Positions 16,745-24,880 of a stretch of DNA of 47,296 bases are shown in pieces; within the stretch, counting starts at the first letter, position 1, and each line of letters begins with the position of its first letter. Position numbers and translations under genes: made by a program. A model generated the notes under the pieces. The model was not told the origin of the DNA and made no database searches. It was given only the letters and a program-made list of their open reading frames with translations. Source of the DNA: Streptomyces sp. GESEQ-35 (GTDB lineage Bacteria > Actinomycetota > Actinomycetes > Streptomycetales > Streptomycetaceae). Location of the stretch: assembly GCF_017948485.1 (NCBI RefSeq), contig NZ_JAFFSX010000043.1, forward strand, positions 1-47,296. Direction: 5' to 3'.

Positions 16745-17152
16745 ATGTCCGGTCAGCAGGAAGATTCCGGCACGACGCAACAGTTGAGGGCCCTCGAAGC
16801 AATGAGAGACGTCAATCGCGCTGCTCGCCCGAACAGGCTGCCGCATGCGCCGAACGAGCGCTATATGCGCAGCCTGTCGGAGGCCGCACGGAAGTATCAC
16901 ATTGACGCCGACCGTGCGTATCTCCAGGCCGTGACGAACGAGGACGGCAGCGTCGCGAGCCGCCGACGGATGGAGGAAGCCGCGCACGACAAGGAGTACG
17001 CCGCGGAGCAACGGCTGCTCCACGGATGGGCGTACGAGAGCATGGTGGCCGACTGGCTGTGCGCGGAGTCGCCGCACCACCGCGACCGGATCGCAGCCCG
17101 GCTCTCCACGGTGTCCATACATCTCGCACGGCCGATGCGAGAGCTCCACTGA
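16745..17152 (+). CDS. Small hypothetical protein
   Basis: A 135-residue, charged, soluble protein with no signal peptide or membrane segment. The ATG at 16745 has a GGAAGG box about eight bases upstream. The sequence is helix-rich and amphipathic (LRALEAMRDVNRAARPN, YMRSLSEAARKYHIDADRAY, RMEEAAHDKEYAAEQRLLH, WAYESMVADWLCAESPHHRD) and codon use is normal for the organism, so it looks genuine. It begins 37 bases after the SARP gene and could be co-transcribed with it. I recognise no family, and the function is unknown. Confidence 0.7.
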   Translation: MSGQQEDSGTTQQLRALEAMRDVNRAARPNRLPHAPNERYMRSLSEAARKYHIDADRAYLQAVTNEDGSVASRRRMEEAAHDKEYAAEQRLLHGWAYESMVADWLCAESPHHRDRIAARLSTVSIHLARPMRELH

Positions 17153-17194
17153 GCCACGCCACCGAGGCGCGGGAGCCGGGCGGGGTCCATGGCG

Positions 17195-17748
17195 TCACGC
17201 CGCGGACGGGTACCGCACCCTGGGCTCCTCGCCAGCCCCGTCGTCAGCGTTCTCAACGACACCCATGACCATGCGCAGCACACGTATGGCGTGGTGCACC
17301 CGCGACTTGACGGTGCCCGACGGGACACCGAGCACCTGCCCGGCCTCGCGCATCGACCTGCCGGAGAAGAACGTCTCGTACAGCGCTTCCCGGTGGTTGG
17401 TCGACAGGTGGTGGAACGCTTCCTTGAGCACCATCGAGGAGAGCAGCCAGCCCACCTCGTCCGGGCTCGTCAGCCGGCCCTCCAGCCAGGCGCTGCCGTC
17501 GACCTCCTGAGGGCGGGCCTTGCGCAGCCGGTAGTCGTCCACGACCAGGTTGCGAGCCACCTGAACAGCCACGGCCCCAGCGGCTGACCAGACGTCAGGT
17601 CCTGGGTGCGCCAGCAGCGCAGCAGCGCCTCCTGCACCAGGTCCTCGGCTCTGTAGTGGTCGCCTCCCAGCAGCCGGAGCGTGTAGGTGTACAAAGAGCC
17701 CGCCTGCTCTTCGTAGAGCGTGCGCAGCGCGCGTTCCCGGTCATTCAT
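17195..17748 (-). pseudogene. ECF sigma factor, frameshifted
   Basis: Two minus-strand frames together make one normal SigL/SigK-like ECF sigma factor of about 184 residues. From the ATG at 17748 the first frame gives region 2 (LRTLYEEQAGSLYTYTLRLL, YRAEDLVQEALLRCWRTQ, LGPWLF). The second continues with VARNLVVDDYRLRKARPQEV and region 4 (LVLKE-like SSMVLKEAFHHLSTNHREAL, EAGQVLGVPSGTVKSRVHHA) to the stop at 17195. The break is near 17570, where one base appears to be missing between the Phe of PWLF and the Gln-Val of QVARN. The result is either a recent knock-out or a sequencing error, since both halves are otherwise well preserved. No zinc-finger anti-sigma gene follows. Confidence 0.82.
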
Positions 17749-17805
17749 CGCCCCCGAGGAACCCATCACGGTCCAGCTCACGATTCCCTCGTTCCATCTG
17801 GCGCG

Positions 17806-18456
17806 ATGATGACGAACCCCGACATGGTCTTCTCGGCGGATCCCCGACATGGGTTGGTGGCGCGGAGCGGCTGGGAACGGGCAGAAGCTCGAACGGTGCT
17901 CCGCGATCTCGGCTGGGAGTGGGAAGAGGACGTGCATGCCTTGGTACCGCCGGACGACATGGACCCGGCCGATGCCGGAGTTCAAGCCGTCCTGGAACTC
18001 CACCGGCACGGCCACCGAGCCGGCCACCTCTCAGGGCCATACGGGACCTTGCGGCTGCGTCTCGCTGAGGTGGAGCAGGTCTTCAGCCGCATTACGGCGG
18101 GGCAGCCGACGTATCCGAATGGGCAGAAGGCGCCCTCCCCCGAATCGACTCGAAGAGCTGTGGAAGCGCCTCCTCGGTCGTACGCGGACAGCTACGGCAG
18201 GGAGAGCTTCGCGCACGAGAGAGTGGACCACACCCAACCCGATCATGGTGAGCCAGCCGATCCCACCGACCAGGGAAGCCTCAATGATGTTGAAGGCCAG
18301 GCCCACAGATCTGCACTGCGACATGTCCCTGACCGCGGTCGACGAACTGCGGCAGCACGGCGGCGAAGAACACGATGGTCCTGGGATTGGTCACACCGAC
18401 TGCGACCCCCTCCCAAAACGTCCGCAGACCGCCCTGCGCGGCCCCTGCTCCGGTGA
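17806..18456 (+). CDS. Hypothetical protein with uncertain C-terminus
   Basis: From the ATG at 17806 the first ~110 residues look like a compact real protein (MVFSADPRHGLVARSGWERA, LRDLGWEWEEDVHALVPPDD, AGVQAVLELHRHGHRAGHLS, PYGTLRLRLAEVEQVFSRI). Beyond about 18140 the frame becomes low-complexity, Arg/His/Gln-rich, and lies opposite the broken LysE gene, so the original C-terminus seems lost and the frame merely runs on to 18456. No family is recognised. The divergent frameshifted ECF sigma gene starts 58 bases away on the other strand. Confidence 0.5.
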   Translation: MMTNPDMVFSADPRHGLVARSGWERAEARTVLRDLGWEWEEDVHALVPPDDMDPADAGVQAVLELHRHGHRAGHLSGPYGTLRLRLAEVEQVFSRITAGQPTYPNGQKAPSPESTRRAVEAPPRSYADSYGRESFAHERVDHTQPDHGEPADPTDQGSLNDVEGQAHRSALRHVPDRGRRTAAARRRRTRWSWDWSHRLRPPPKTSADRPARPLLR

Positions 18457-18690
18457 TCGCAGCGTGCAACGACCCACGCTCACGCCATGCCTTGATGCCG
18501 AGAAACACCAAGCAGGCGGCACCCGCCAGCTTGAGCAGCGTGAAAATGAGAACCGAGCGTTCCACCACCGCCCCGACCCTGAACGCCACGGCCACGATCA
18601 GCACATAGGCGCCGACCGCGTTGCCCACAACCGTGGTCAACGCGGCGCGGCGCCCCTGCGCCAGCGCCCGCCCGATCACGAAGTCCTTCC
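18200..18690 (-). pseudogene. LysE-family exporter, truncated and frameshifted
   Basis: The minus strand carries most of a LysE/RhtB amino-acid exporter: FVIGRALAQGRRAALTTVVG, GAYVLIVAVAFRVGAVVE, FTLLKLAGAACLVFLGIKAW, GVAVGVTNPRTIVFFAAVLP, QFVDRGQGHVAVQ. The family's first hydrophobic helix (the TPGP region) is missing, with a stop codon just upstream of the preserved part near 18690. Near 18310 the frame shifts, and the last helices continue as VGLAFNIIEASLVGGIGWLT, MIGLGVVHSL in another phase. It cannot give a working exporter. It is divergent from the TetR gene at 18756, which was probably its repressor. Confidence 0.8.
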
Positions 18691-18730
18691 GTCAACGCGT
18701 TCCGTGGGCGACCGGCCGACCCTGGGAGTG

Positions 18731-18748
18731 TGATCAACAGGGTTATCA
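18731..18748. promoter_or_regulatory. Candidate TetR operator
   Basis: TGATcAACaggGTTATCA is an inverted repeat (TGAT/AAC arms with one bulged base) ending eight bases before the TetR start codon, within the promoter shared with the LysE relic. TetR repressors commonly bind such sites next to their own gene. The assignment is by position only. Confidence 0.5.
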
Positions 18749-18755
18749 TGTGGTC

Positions 18756-19442
18756 ATGGCTGACAGGTCCCGGAGCAGCACTTCCACGGACGGCGGTCGC
18801 CCCCTGAGGCGAGATGCCGCCCTCAACCGGGAACGAATTCTGCACGCCGCTCGTGAGATCTTCGGCCGGCGCGGACTGGGAGTCACGCTCGATGACGTGG
18901 CTCGCCATGCCGGAGTCGGCGTCGGTACCGTGTATCGCCGTTTCCCCACCAAAGAGGCTCTCGTACGTGCCCTGTTCGCGCAGGATCTCGAGATGCGGCA
19001 GGAGGTGGCCGAGAAGGCCCTTGCCCACCCCGATCCCTGGCAGGGCTTCGTCGACTTCGTCATGGAAATGACGGGCGACCTCGCCGAGAACCGCGGCCTG
19101 CACGAAGTGATCATGCTCGGCAGCCACAGCTCAGGGCCCATCGAGACGGCGCGCGGCGGCATGCTCCCCTTCCTCGAAGCCCTGATCCGTCGCGCTCAGG
19201 AGAGCGGGCAGCTCCGCGCGGAGGTAACCCCTTCCGACATCCCCGTCATCCAGCACATGCTGAGCGCCGCCACCCAGTTCACGCAGGGCAAGCAGCCGGA
19301 GATCTGGCGTCGCTACATCGAGATCGTCCTGAACGGGCTCAGGCAGCGCCCCGACAACCCTCCTCTGACGACCCCAAGTCTGAGCAATGAGACGGTGGAG
19401 CAGGTCATGGGACTCGTCAGGCCTGAGCCGGCCGCGGAGTAG
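18756..19442 (+). CDS. TetR-family transcriptional regulator
   Basis: A 228-residue TetR repressor. The N-terminal helix-turn-helix is textbook: LNRERILHAAREIFGRRGLG, VTLDDVARHAGVGVGTVYRR, FPTKEALVRALF (residues about 20-75). The rest is an all-helical ligand-binding domain of the type that follows in SbtR-like regulators (DPWQGFVDFVMEMTGDLAEN). The ATG at 18756 follows a candidate operator. It is divergent from a broken LysE-type exporter, so the regulator may have lost its main local target while staying intact, or it may control other genes. The ligand is unknown. Confidence 0.9.
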   Translation: MADRSRSSTSTDGGRPLRRDAALNRERILHAAREIFGRRGLGVTLDDVARHAGVGVGTVYRRFPTKEALVRALFAQDLEMRQEVAEKALAHPDPWQGFVDFVMEMTGDLAENRGLHEVIMLGSHSSGPIETARGGMLPFLEALIRRAQESGQLRAEVTPSDIPVIQHMLSAATQFTQGKQPEIWRRYIEIVLNGLRQRPDNPPLTTPSLSNETVEQVMGLVRPEPAAE

Positions 19443-19496
19443 CGAGCGGCTCAGCAGTGCCATCTCGCGGCCCGCGGCCGGCATCAGGGAACTCGG

Positions 19497-20237
19497 CTAC
19501 GGCAGGTTGACCGGGTTGCCGGCCTTTCCGTCCCCGAGCCAGATCTTCTGCTCCGGCTCGTCGTAGTAGACGATCTCCGCGCAGGGGCCTTCCGGCTCCT
19601 TGTCCGCGGTCTGGAAGTGACCTGCCGACCACTCGGTGAGGTCGTGTTCGGCGAGGAGCTTGCTGATCACGTTCCGGAACTCGGTGTAGCCGACGCAGTT
19701 CCGGTCGGCGAAACGCTCCCTGATCTCGGTGCGGAAGTGGGCGAGGTTCAGCTGCTCGCGGGTGGGTCCGCGGTAGGGATCCGAGCGGTGGCGCGCACAC
19801 TCGTCCCGACCGCCCGGATAGACCTCGATCGAGCCCTGCTCGGAGCTGTCGACGCAGGCGGTGAGCGTCTCGGGCGCCGGCTCGCCGAAGGCCTCCTGCC
19901 ACAGCTGCCGGCACACCTTGATCGGGTCGTCGGCGACGGGATTGAAGTTGATACTGGCGTCGGACTGATCGGATCCCACGCAGTTGAGACCGCTCGAGTC
20001 GAGGGTGTGACCCTCACCGTCGCCCGCGACCCACGCATAGGTCGCGGCAGTGCCGCCGGCCAGGGCCACGGCCACCACCGGGACCACGACCATCGTGCGC
20101 CTGCGTCGCCGGAGGGTGCGCTGACGCACCTGGGCGAGGATCCGGTCGGCGGCCGGGGAGTTCGGATCGAGGTCCGACGGGTCAGGGTGTGGATCGCCGG
20201 TCCGGAGCATCCGGACGAGTTCGTCATCGCTCAGCAT
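19497..20237 (-). CDS. Single-pass membrane protein partner of the ECF sigma factor
   Basis: A 246-residue protein with a cytoplasmic N-terminus (MLSDDELVRMLRTGDPHPDP), a basic stop (RTLRRRRRT), one membrane helix (MVVVPVVAVALAGGTAATYA, residues about 49-68) and an extracytoplasmic domain of about 175 residues with several cysteines (LNCVGS, KVCRQLW, TACVDSS, DECARH, RNCVGY, GPCAEI). The gene overlaps the ECF sigma gene by 14 bases. This layout is common for sigma-associated membrane proteins that may sense envelope conditions. No canonical zinc-finger anti-sigma motif (HxxxCxxC) is present, so anti-sigma activity is only a suggestion. Confidence 0.75.
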   Translation of the reverse strand: MLSDDELVRMLRTGDPHPDPSDLDPNSPAADRILAQVRQRTLRRRRRTMVVVPVVAVALAGGTAATYAWVAGDGEGHTLDSSGLNCVGSDQSDASINFNPVADDPIKVCRQLWQEAFGEPAPETLTACVDSSEQGSIEVYPGGRDECARHRSDPYRGPTREQLNLAHFRTEIRERFADRNCVGYTEFRNVISKLLAEHDLTEWSAGHFQTADKEPEGPCAEIVYYDEPEQKIWLGDGKAGNPVNLP

Positions 20238-20766
20238 GATCCTTCTCCTTGGTCGCAGGCACTTCGGAACTCGATGCGGCGAGCCGTTCCCTCAACCGCT
20301 GCTTGGCCCGGTGAAGGCGTGTGTCGACGGCACCGACGGAGATGCCGAGGACCGTCGCGATCTCGTGCCGGGACAGGTCGTCCCAGTAGGCCAGGCGCAG
20401 CAGTTCCCGGTCGGCGGCCGACGCCTGCGCCAGCGCGGCCTCAAGTTCGTCGCCGGCGTCATCCCGATGTTGGCGTGGTTGCGGGGGATCCGGCTGCTCC
20501 GCCACTCTCAGCAGCAGCCGGGACCAACGTCGTTGACTGCGGGCCTGGTTGGCCAGCACACGTCGGGCGATCCCCAGCAGCCACAGCACCGCCTCCTCGC
20601 CGTCGTCGGGCAGATGACGTCGTCGGCGCCAGGCCACCACATAGACCTCGGCCACGGCGTCGTGTGCCGCCGTCTCGCCGGTCCGGCGCAGGCAGTACGC
20701 CATCACCCGGCGGAACGTCTGCCGGAACAGCTGCTCCAGCCGCTCATTGCGTTCATCCGCATCCAT
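20224..20766 (-). CDS. ECF-type RNA polymerase sigma factor
   Basis: A 180-residue sigma-70 family protein. Region 2 is visible as LFRQTFRRVMAYCLRRTGE, AHDAVAEVYVVAWRRRRHLP and LWLLGIARRVLANQARSQRR. A short linker follows, then region 4: AASAADRELLRLAYWDDLSR, HEIATVLGISVGAVDTRLHR, AKQRLRERL. The ATG at 20766 is preferred over a longer frame beginning at 20817 because region 2 normally starts within about 10 residues. The downstream gene overlaps by 14 bases and encodes its probable membrane partner. The target regulon is unknown; no matching promoter motif was identified by eye. Confidence 0.9.
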   Translation of the reverse strand: MDADERNERLEQLFRQTFRRVMAYCLRRTGETAAHDAVAEVYVVAWRRRRHLPDDGEEAVLWLLGIARRVLANQARSQRRWSRLLLRVAEQPDPPQPRQHRDDAGDELEAALAQASAADRELLRLAYWDDLSRHEIATVLGISVGAVDTRLHRAKQRLRERLAASSSEVPATKEKDHAER

Positions 20767-20832
20767 AGCCCAGCAATGTCCACCACCGCCCGATCGCTTA
20801 CCAGCCGACAGCGACACTCTTTCGCGCGCAAC

Positions 20833-22176
20833 TCACCGCTGCGACAGGGCGATCAGCCGGGAGCCGTGCGGAGGAACCGCCTTTGCGGTCCAGGAGTTGT
20901 CGGACTTGCCGATGTCCCGTTGGCTCACCAGGTCGCGGACCTGGTGCTTGCCGTTGATGCCGAGTCGGTCCCAGGTCGTGGTGATGTCGGCGGGCGCGTC
21001 GCCGAGGTTGTACACGGCGACGGCGAGGCGGCCGTCGGGCAGGCGCTTCTTCCACACCTGAAGTGATCCGTCGGTGACCTGGGTGGGGAGGACACCCGCC
21101 TGGTCGACGGCGATCACCTCACGGTTGGTGAGGATCGAGGTGGCCTTGGCGTCGAGCTTGGCGAGGTCTCCGCCGACGTACAGCGGGGACGAGGCCATGG
21201 ACCAGAACGTCATGACGCTCTGGCGTTCGGTGTCGTTGATGCCGTCCTGGATGCCGTTGCCCGTGTTGTTGGAGATGGGCATGGAGTCAAGGTCCGGCCA
21301 GTAGTTCGGCTCGACGACGTCGAGCCACTTCGGCAGGTCCTCCCACCTGTTGTCGACCGATGCCTGCCAGCTGGAGACGGTGTTGCAGTAGCACTCGACG
21401 TCGGTGTCGACGCGGACGCTGTTCGCCCACGGGCGCAGACCCTCGCCCGCCTCGCGGGGGATGGGCCAGGCGCTGGCGGTCAGCCACATCTTGCGGCCGC
21501 TCTGGTCGATCGCCTGCGACCACGCCTTGATGTCCGGGACGTTGTCGGTCGTGACGCCGTCGATCTTCACGAAGTCGACGCCCCAGGAGGCGAATTGGTC
21601 GGCGATGGAGTCGATGTACGCCTGAGCGCAGGGTTCGGTGTAGTCGATCTTCCAGTCGCCGCCCCACATGTTCGTCGGCGTCAGCGGCTGCACCGCGATG
21701 TCCTGGGTCGTGCAGTCCGTGCCGCGGATCGGGGCGTTCTGGTCGTACACGGCACGGGGAAGACCGGCGGCTCCGTAGAGGCCCATTCTGAGCCCCTTGC
21801 CGTGGACGTAGTCGGCCAGGTTCGCGATGCCGTTCGGGAAGCGCTCGGGGTCGGCCTCGGGAATGCCGTTGGCGTCGAAGCGGAACTGCCAGTCCCAGTT
21901 GGCGTTCCAGCCGGCGTCCAGGTTGATGTTGGTGTAGCCGGAACGCTTCAGCTTCGACGCCATGGCGTCGGTGGTCTGCTTGATGTGTTCCTCGGTGAGC
22001 CACTTCGTCCCGTAGTCCGGATGGCTGGAGGACTGGACGCTCCAGCTGCTCCAGCCCATGAACGGCTTGACGCTGAAGTCGCTCTTGGCCTGGGCGGGGA
22101 CGGTGGTGCACATCAGGGTCGTGGTGATCACGGCCGCCACGGAGAGTCCGCGGCGGAGGCGACGAGCTGTGGGCAT
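20833..22176 (-). CDS. Secreted GH27 alpha-galactosidase
   Basis: A 447-residue extracellular glycosidase. The start at 22176 (MPTARRLRRGLSVAAVI) follows an AAAGGTG box at a good distance; an ATG 18 bases earlier lies inside that box. A signal peptide ends near VPAQA-KSD. The TIM barrel shows KPFMGWSSWS, TNINLDAGWN, GKGLRMGLYGAAG, the nucleophile motif DFVKIDGV (D206) and a second acidic motif SVRVDTDVECY (D257/D259) at the acid/base position. It ends with a small C-terminal beta domain (LAVAVYNLGD). GH27 covers alpha-galactosidase, alpha-N-acetylgalactosaminidase and beta-L-arabinopyranosidase; alpha-galactosidase fits the neighbours. It lies 76 bases behind the Tat-exported fucosidase, so both probably attack the polymer outside the cell. 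Confidence 0.87.
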   Translation of the reverse strand: MPTARRLRRGLSVAAVITTTLMCTTVPAQAKSDFSVKPFMGWSSWSVQSSSHPDYGTKWLTEEHIKQTTDAMASKLKRSGYTNINLDAGWNANWDWQFRFDANGIPEADPERFPNGIANLADYVHGKGLRMGLYGAAGLPRAVYDQNAPIRGTDCTTQDIAVQPLTPTNMWGGDWKIDYTEPCAQAYIDSIADQFASWGVDFVKIDGVTTDNVPDIKAWSQAIDQSGRKMWLTASAWPIPREAGEGLRPWANSVRVDTDVECYCNTVSSWQASVDNRWEDLPKWLDVVEPNYWPDLDSMPISNNTGNGIQDGINDTERQSVMTFWSMASSPLYVGGDLAKLDAKATSILTNREVIAVDQAGVLPTQVTDGSLQVWKKRLPDGRLAVAVYNLGDAPADITTTWDRLGINGKHQVRDLVSQRDIGKSDNSWTAKAVPPHGSRLIALSQR

Positions 22177-22252
22177 GACGGGGTCACCTTTCATAGTGAG
22201 GTTTGCCGATTTCGCCGATGCGAAGCGAGGTCCGGCTGGCGTGCGCGCGCCG

Positions 22253-24667
22253 CTACCAGCGGAGCGTGACGGACTCGCCGCGTGCGAGCCGAACGGTGCG
22301 TGCCTTGCCGCCGGCGACGACGTCGGTGCTGCGACCGCCGACGCTGCGGATCACCGCCTTCTCCACCACGCCGTCGCGCCAGGACAGGTCCACCGTGAAA
22401 CCGCCCCGGGCGCCGACTCCGGTGATCCGGCCCCGCTCCGACCAGGCCGTGGGGAGCGCGGGCAGCAGTTCGATGCGGCCGGGGCGTGAGTGGACGAGCA
22501 TCTCGACCATCGCCGACGGTGTGCCGAAGTTCGCGTCGATCTGGCAGATGCTGCTGGTGGCGTCGAGGGGCCAGGTGTCGAAGAGGTTGACGGCGGCGCC
22601 TCCGGTCTCCCCGTTGAACGGCACCAGATTCTTCATGATCTTCTCGTAGGCGGTGTCGCCTTCCCCGAACCTGGCCCAGCACAGGGCGCGCCAGGCATTG
22701 GCCCAGCCGTACATGTTGGTGCCCCGGGCTTTCAGGAGCTTGCGCACTCCGGCGACGAGGGCCGCCGGTGAGGTGTCGGGGTCGATGCGGTCGCCGGGGA
22801 ACAAGCCCATCAGCGGCGAGAGGTGACGGTGCTCGACTTCCCCGAGGTTGTCCGGGGTCATCCACTCCTCCAGCCAGCCGGTGGTGGGGCTGACCTGCGG
22901 GAGGTACAGGCGTTGGCGCAGACCGTCGATGGTCTTGCGGTAGCGGGAGTCCCGGCCGAGTACCTGGGTCGCCGTGCGGTAGTTCGTGAAGAGCGTCCAC
23001 ACGAGCTCTTGGGCGTAGGTGATGCCGAGGGCGTCCTGGGGACCGTGTTCGGGTGACCAGTCCTTGTCCGCGACCAGCGCTTCGCGCGTCTCACCGGTCA
23101 CGTGGTCGGTGACCTGGTACGGAATCAGCCGTGCTTCCCAGAATTCGCAGGCACCCTTGATCAGGGGGTAGATGCGTGCGAGCAATTCGGGGTCGTTACG
23201 GTATTCGTAGTGCTCGAAAAGGGTGTTGGCGAGCCAGGCACTTCCGGCCGGGTGCCATTGCCAGCCGGAGCCGCCGTCGATGTTCGTGGAGATTCCGACG
23301 GTCCAGCCGGCCACCTTTTCCGAGGAATTACGGAATCGATTGCGTGGGTCGTTGAAGAGGCGCCGGGTGTTCTCCGTCCAGGACGGGAGTTGGGCAAGGC
23401 AGTAGTCGGTGAGGGCGTCGAAGCAGCCCGGCAGGCCGGTGCGGTCGGCCATCCAGTAGTTCATCTGGATGTTGATGTCGGTGTGGTAGTCGCCCATCCA
23501 GCCGGGCTCGTTGGTGTCGATCCAGGAGCCCTGCAGCCCCATGGGGAGTCCGCCGCGGGAGCCGCAGATCATCAGATAGCGGCCGTACTGAAGGTAGGAC
23601 GCCTCGAGTTCGGGGTCGGGGGCGGCTCCGGGCAGGGCGCGGGTGTGCAGCCGGGTCCAGGTGTCGGGCTGCCGCTGGGCCTCGGTCGAGGTTCCCAGCG
23701 AGATCTCCATCGTGGAGAAGAGCTCGCGGTAGTCGGCGACGTGGGTGTTGCGCAGGACGCCGGGGGCGACGGCGCCCGCGGCGACGGCCTTGGACCGGGC
23801 GAGGGGCTGTGGATCGATCGAGGGGTCGCGGTAGTTCCGTGCGAAGTCGGGTGCGTAGTCGGTGCCGCCGCTGAAGGTGACGGTCAGGTCGGCGCAGTCG
23901 GTGAACTCCAGGGACCCTTCGCTGATCCGGACCGTCCCGGTGCGGCTGACGGCGGTGACGGCGGCGCCGTAACGTCGGCCGTTGGCCAGGGCGGCACCGA
24001 AGGAAGCGATCGCTTCGCCGGTGTCCGTCGTGACGGTCTCGCCGTGCGTACCCGCGAGGAGAATCCGCCCGGTGTACGCGCCGCCGCCGCTCTGCGTGAA
24101 GGAGACGATCACGGCGTCGTCCGGCCGGCTCGCGTAGATCTCGCGTCGGTAAGCGACGTCCTCGTACACGTAAGTGGTCGTCTGTAGACCGTTGCTGAGG
24201 TCGAGAGCGCGCCGGTAGCCGGTGACGGCTGCAAGCCCGTGGTCGGGTAGGTCGACGGTGAGGTGGGCGAGTTGGGTCAGGGAGCCGAAACTCGTGCGGT
24301 CGTAGGGGAACTGACCGTCGTCGCTGAGGCTGGTGTTGGGGCCGCCCGACCACATGGAGGCGTCGGTGATGTAGAGCGTCTCCCTGGCGGGATCGCCGCC
24401 GACCAGGGCGCCGAGCCGGCCGTTCCCCACGGGCAGGGCCTGCTGGATCATCGACCGCTCGGAGGCGGGGGACGCGTACCAGAGCCGTACCGCCTCGTCG
24501 GTGGGCACCCGGGGGTCGGCGACGGGCCGCTTCGGCTCCGCCGCGGCTGCGCGGAACGGCGGAATTCCGCCGAGGGCGGCGAGAGTTCCGGCGACCGCGC
24601 CGCCGGTCAGCGTGAGAAAGTTCCGACGGCTCGGCGACGCGGAATCGGTGGAGCTGGGTGCCTGCAT
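22253..24667 (-). CDS. Tat-exported GH95 alpha-L-fucosidase
   Basis: An 804-residue glycosidase with a twin-arginine leader (SPSRRNFLTLTGGAVAGTLA) from the ATG at 24667, which has a GGAG box upstream. GH95 features: the N-terminal sandwich with RLWYASPASERSMIQQALPV and GNGRLGALVGGD; SMWSGGPN; the (alpha/alpha)6 core with QYGRYLMICGSR, GLQGSWIDTNEPGW, HTDINIQMNYWMADRTG (catalytic Asn region) and VEHRHLSPLMGLFPGD; and the C-terminal VRLARGESVTLRW. GH95 enzymes are inverting alpha-1,2-L-fucosidases; some are alpha-L-galactosidases. Export complements the cytoplasmic GH95 at 26927. It begins 113+ bases after the upstream operon with a hairpin between, so it may have its own promoter. Confidence 0.9.
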   Translation of the reverse strand: MQAPSSTDSASPSRRNFLTLTGGAVAGTLAALGGIPPFRAAAAEPKRPVADPRVPTDEAVRLWYASPASERSMIQQALPVGNGRLGALVGGDPARETLYITDASMWSGGPNTSLSDDGQFPYDRTSFGSLTQLAHLTVDLPDHGLAAVTGYRRALDLSNGLQTTTYVYEDVAYRREIYASRPDDAVIVSFTQSGGGAYTGRILLAGTHGETVTTDTGEAIASFGAALANGRRYGAAVTAVSRTGTVRISEGSLEFTDCADLTVTFSGGTDYAPDFARNYRDPSIDPQPLARSKAVAAGAVAPGVLRNTHVADYRELFSTMEISLGTSTEAQRQPDTWTRLHTRALPGAAPDPELEASYLQYGRYLMICGSRGGLPMGLQGSWIDTNEPGWMGDYHTDINIQMNYWMADRTGLPGCFDALTDYCLAQLPSWTENTRRLFNDPRNRFRNSSEKVAGWTVGISTNIDGGSGWQWHPAGSAWLANTLFEHYEYRNDPELLARIYPLIKGACEFWEARLIPYQVTDHVTGETREALVADKDWSPEHGPQDALGITYAQELVWTLFTNYRTATQVLGRDSRYRKTIDGLRQRLYLPQVSPTTGWLEEWMTPDNLGEVEHRHLSPLMGLFPGDRIDPDTSPAALVAGVRKLLKARGTNMYGWANAWRALCWARFGEGDTAYEKIMKNLVPFNGETGGAAVNLFDTWPLDATSSICQIDANFGTPSAMVEMLVHSRPGRIELLPALPTAWSERGRITGVGARGGFTVDLSWRDGVVEKAVIRSVGGRSTDVVAGGKARTVRLARGESVTLRW

Positions 24668-24736
24668 GGTGTGTTGTCTCCTGGATTTCCCGGCGGGCGG
24701 CATACGACACAACTAGGAAACGCAGGAGGAACCTAA

Positions 24737-24768
24737 GTCCGGGAAACTAAAGGCTCAAGAGCCCGGAC
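24737..24768 (-). terminator. Hairpin between lactonase and exported fucosidase
   Basis: Nested inverted repeats: GTCCGGG (24737-24743) with CCCGGAC (24762-24768), and inside them GGCTC-AA-GAGCC (24752-24763). On the minus strand the inner hairpin is followed by TTTAGTTT, which fits termination of the lactonase transcript. The location, 70-100 bases before the fucosidase start, also allows an operator role. Confidence 0.5.
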
Positions 24769-24880
24769 ATCCGGAAAGGGAATGTCGCGCATTCGAAATT
24801 CGCCGGGACGTCCCCGGGCAGACAGACGGGGTGCGGCACATATGCGCACCACACCCCGCAGGCCCCGCAACGGGCTTGCC

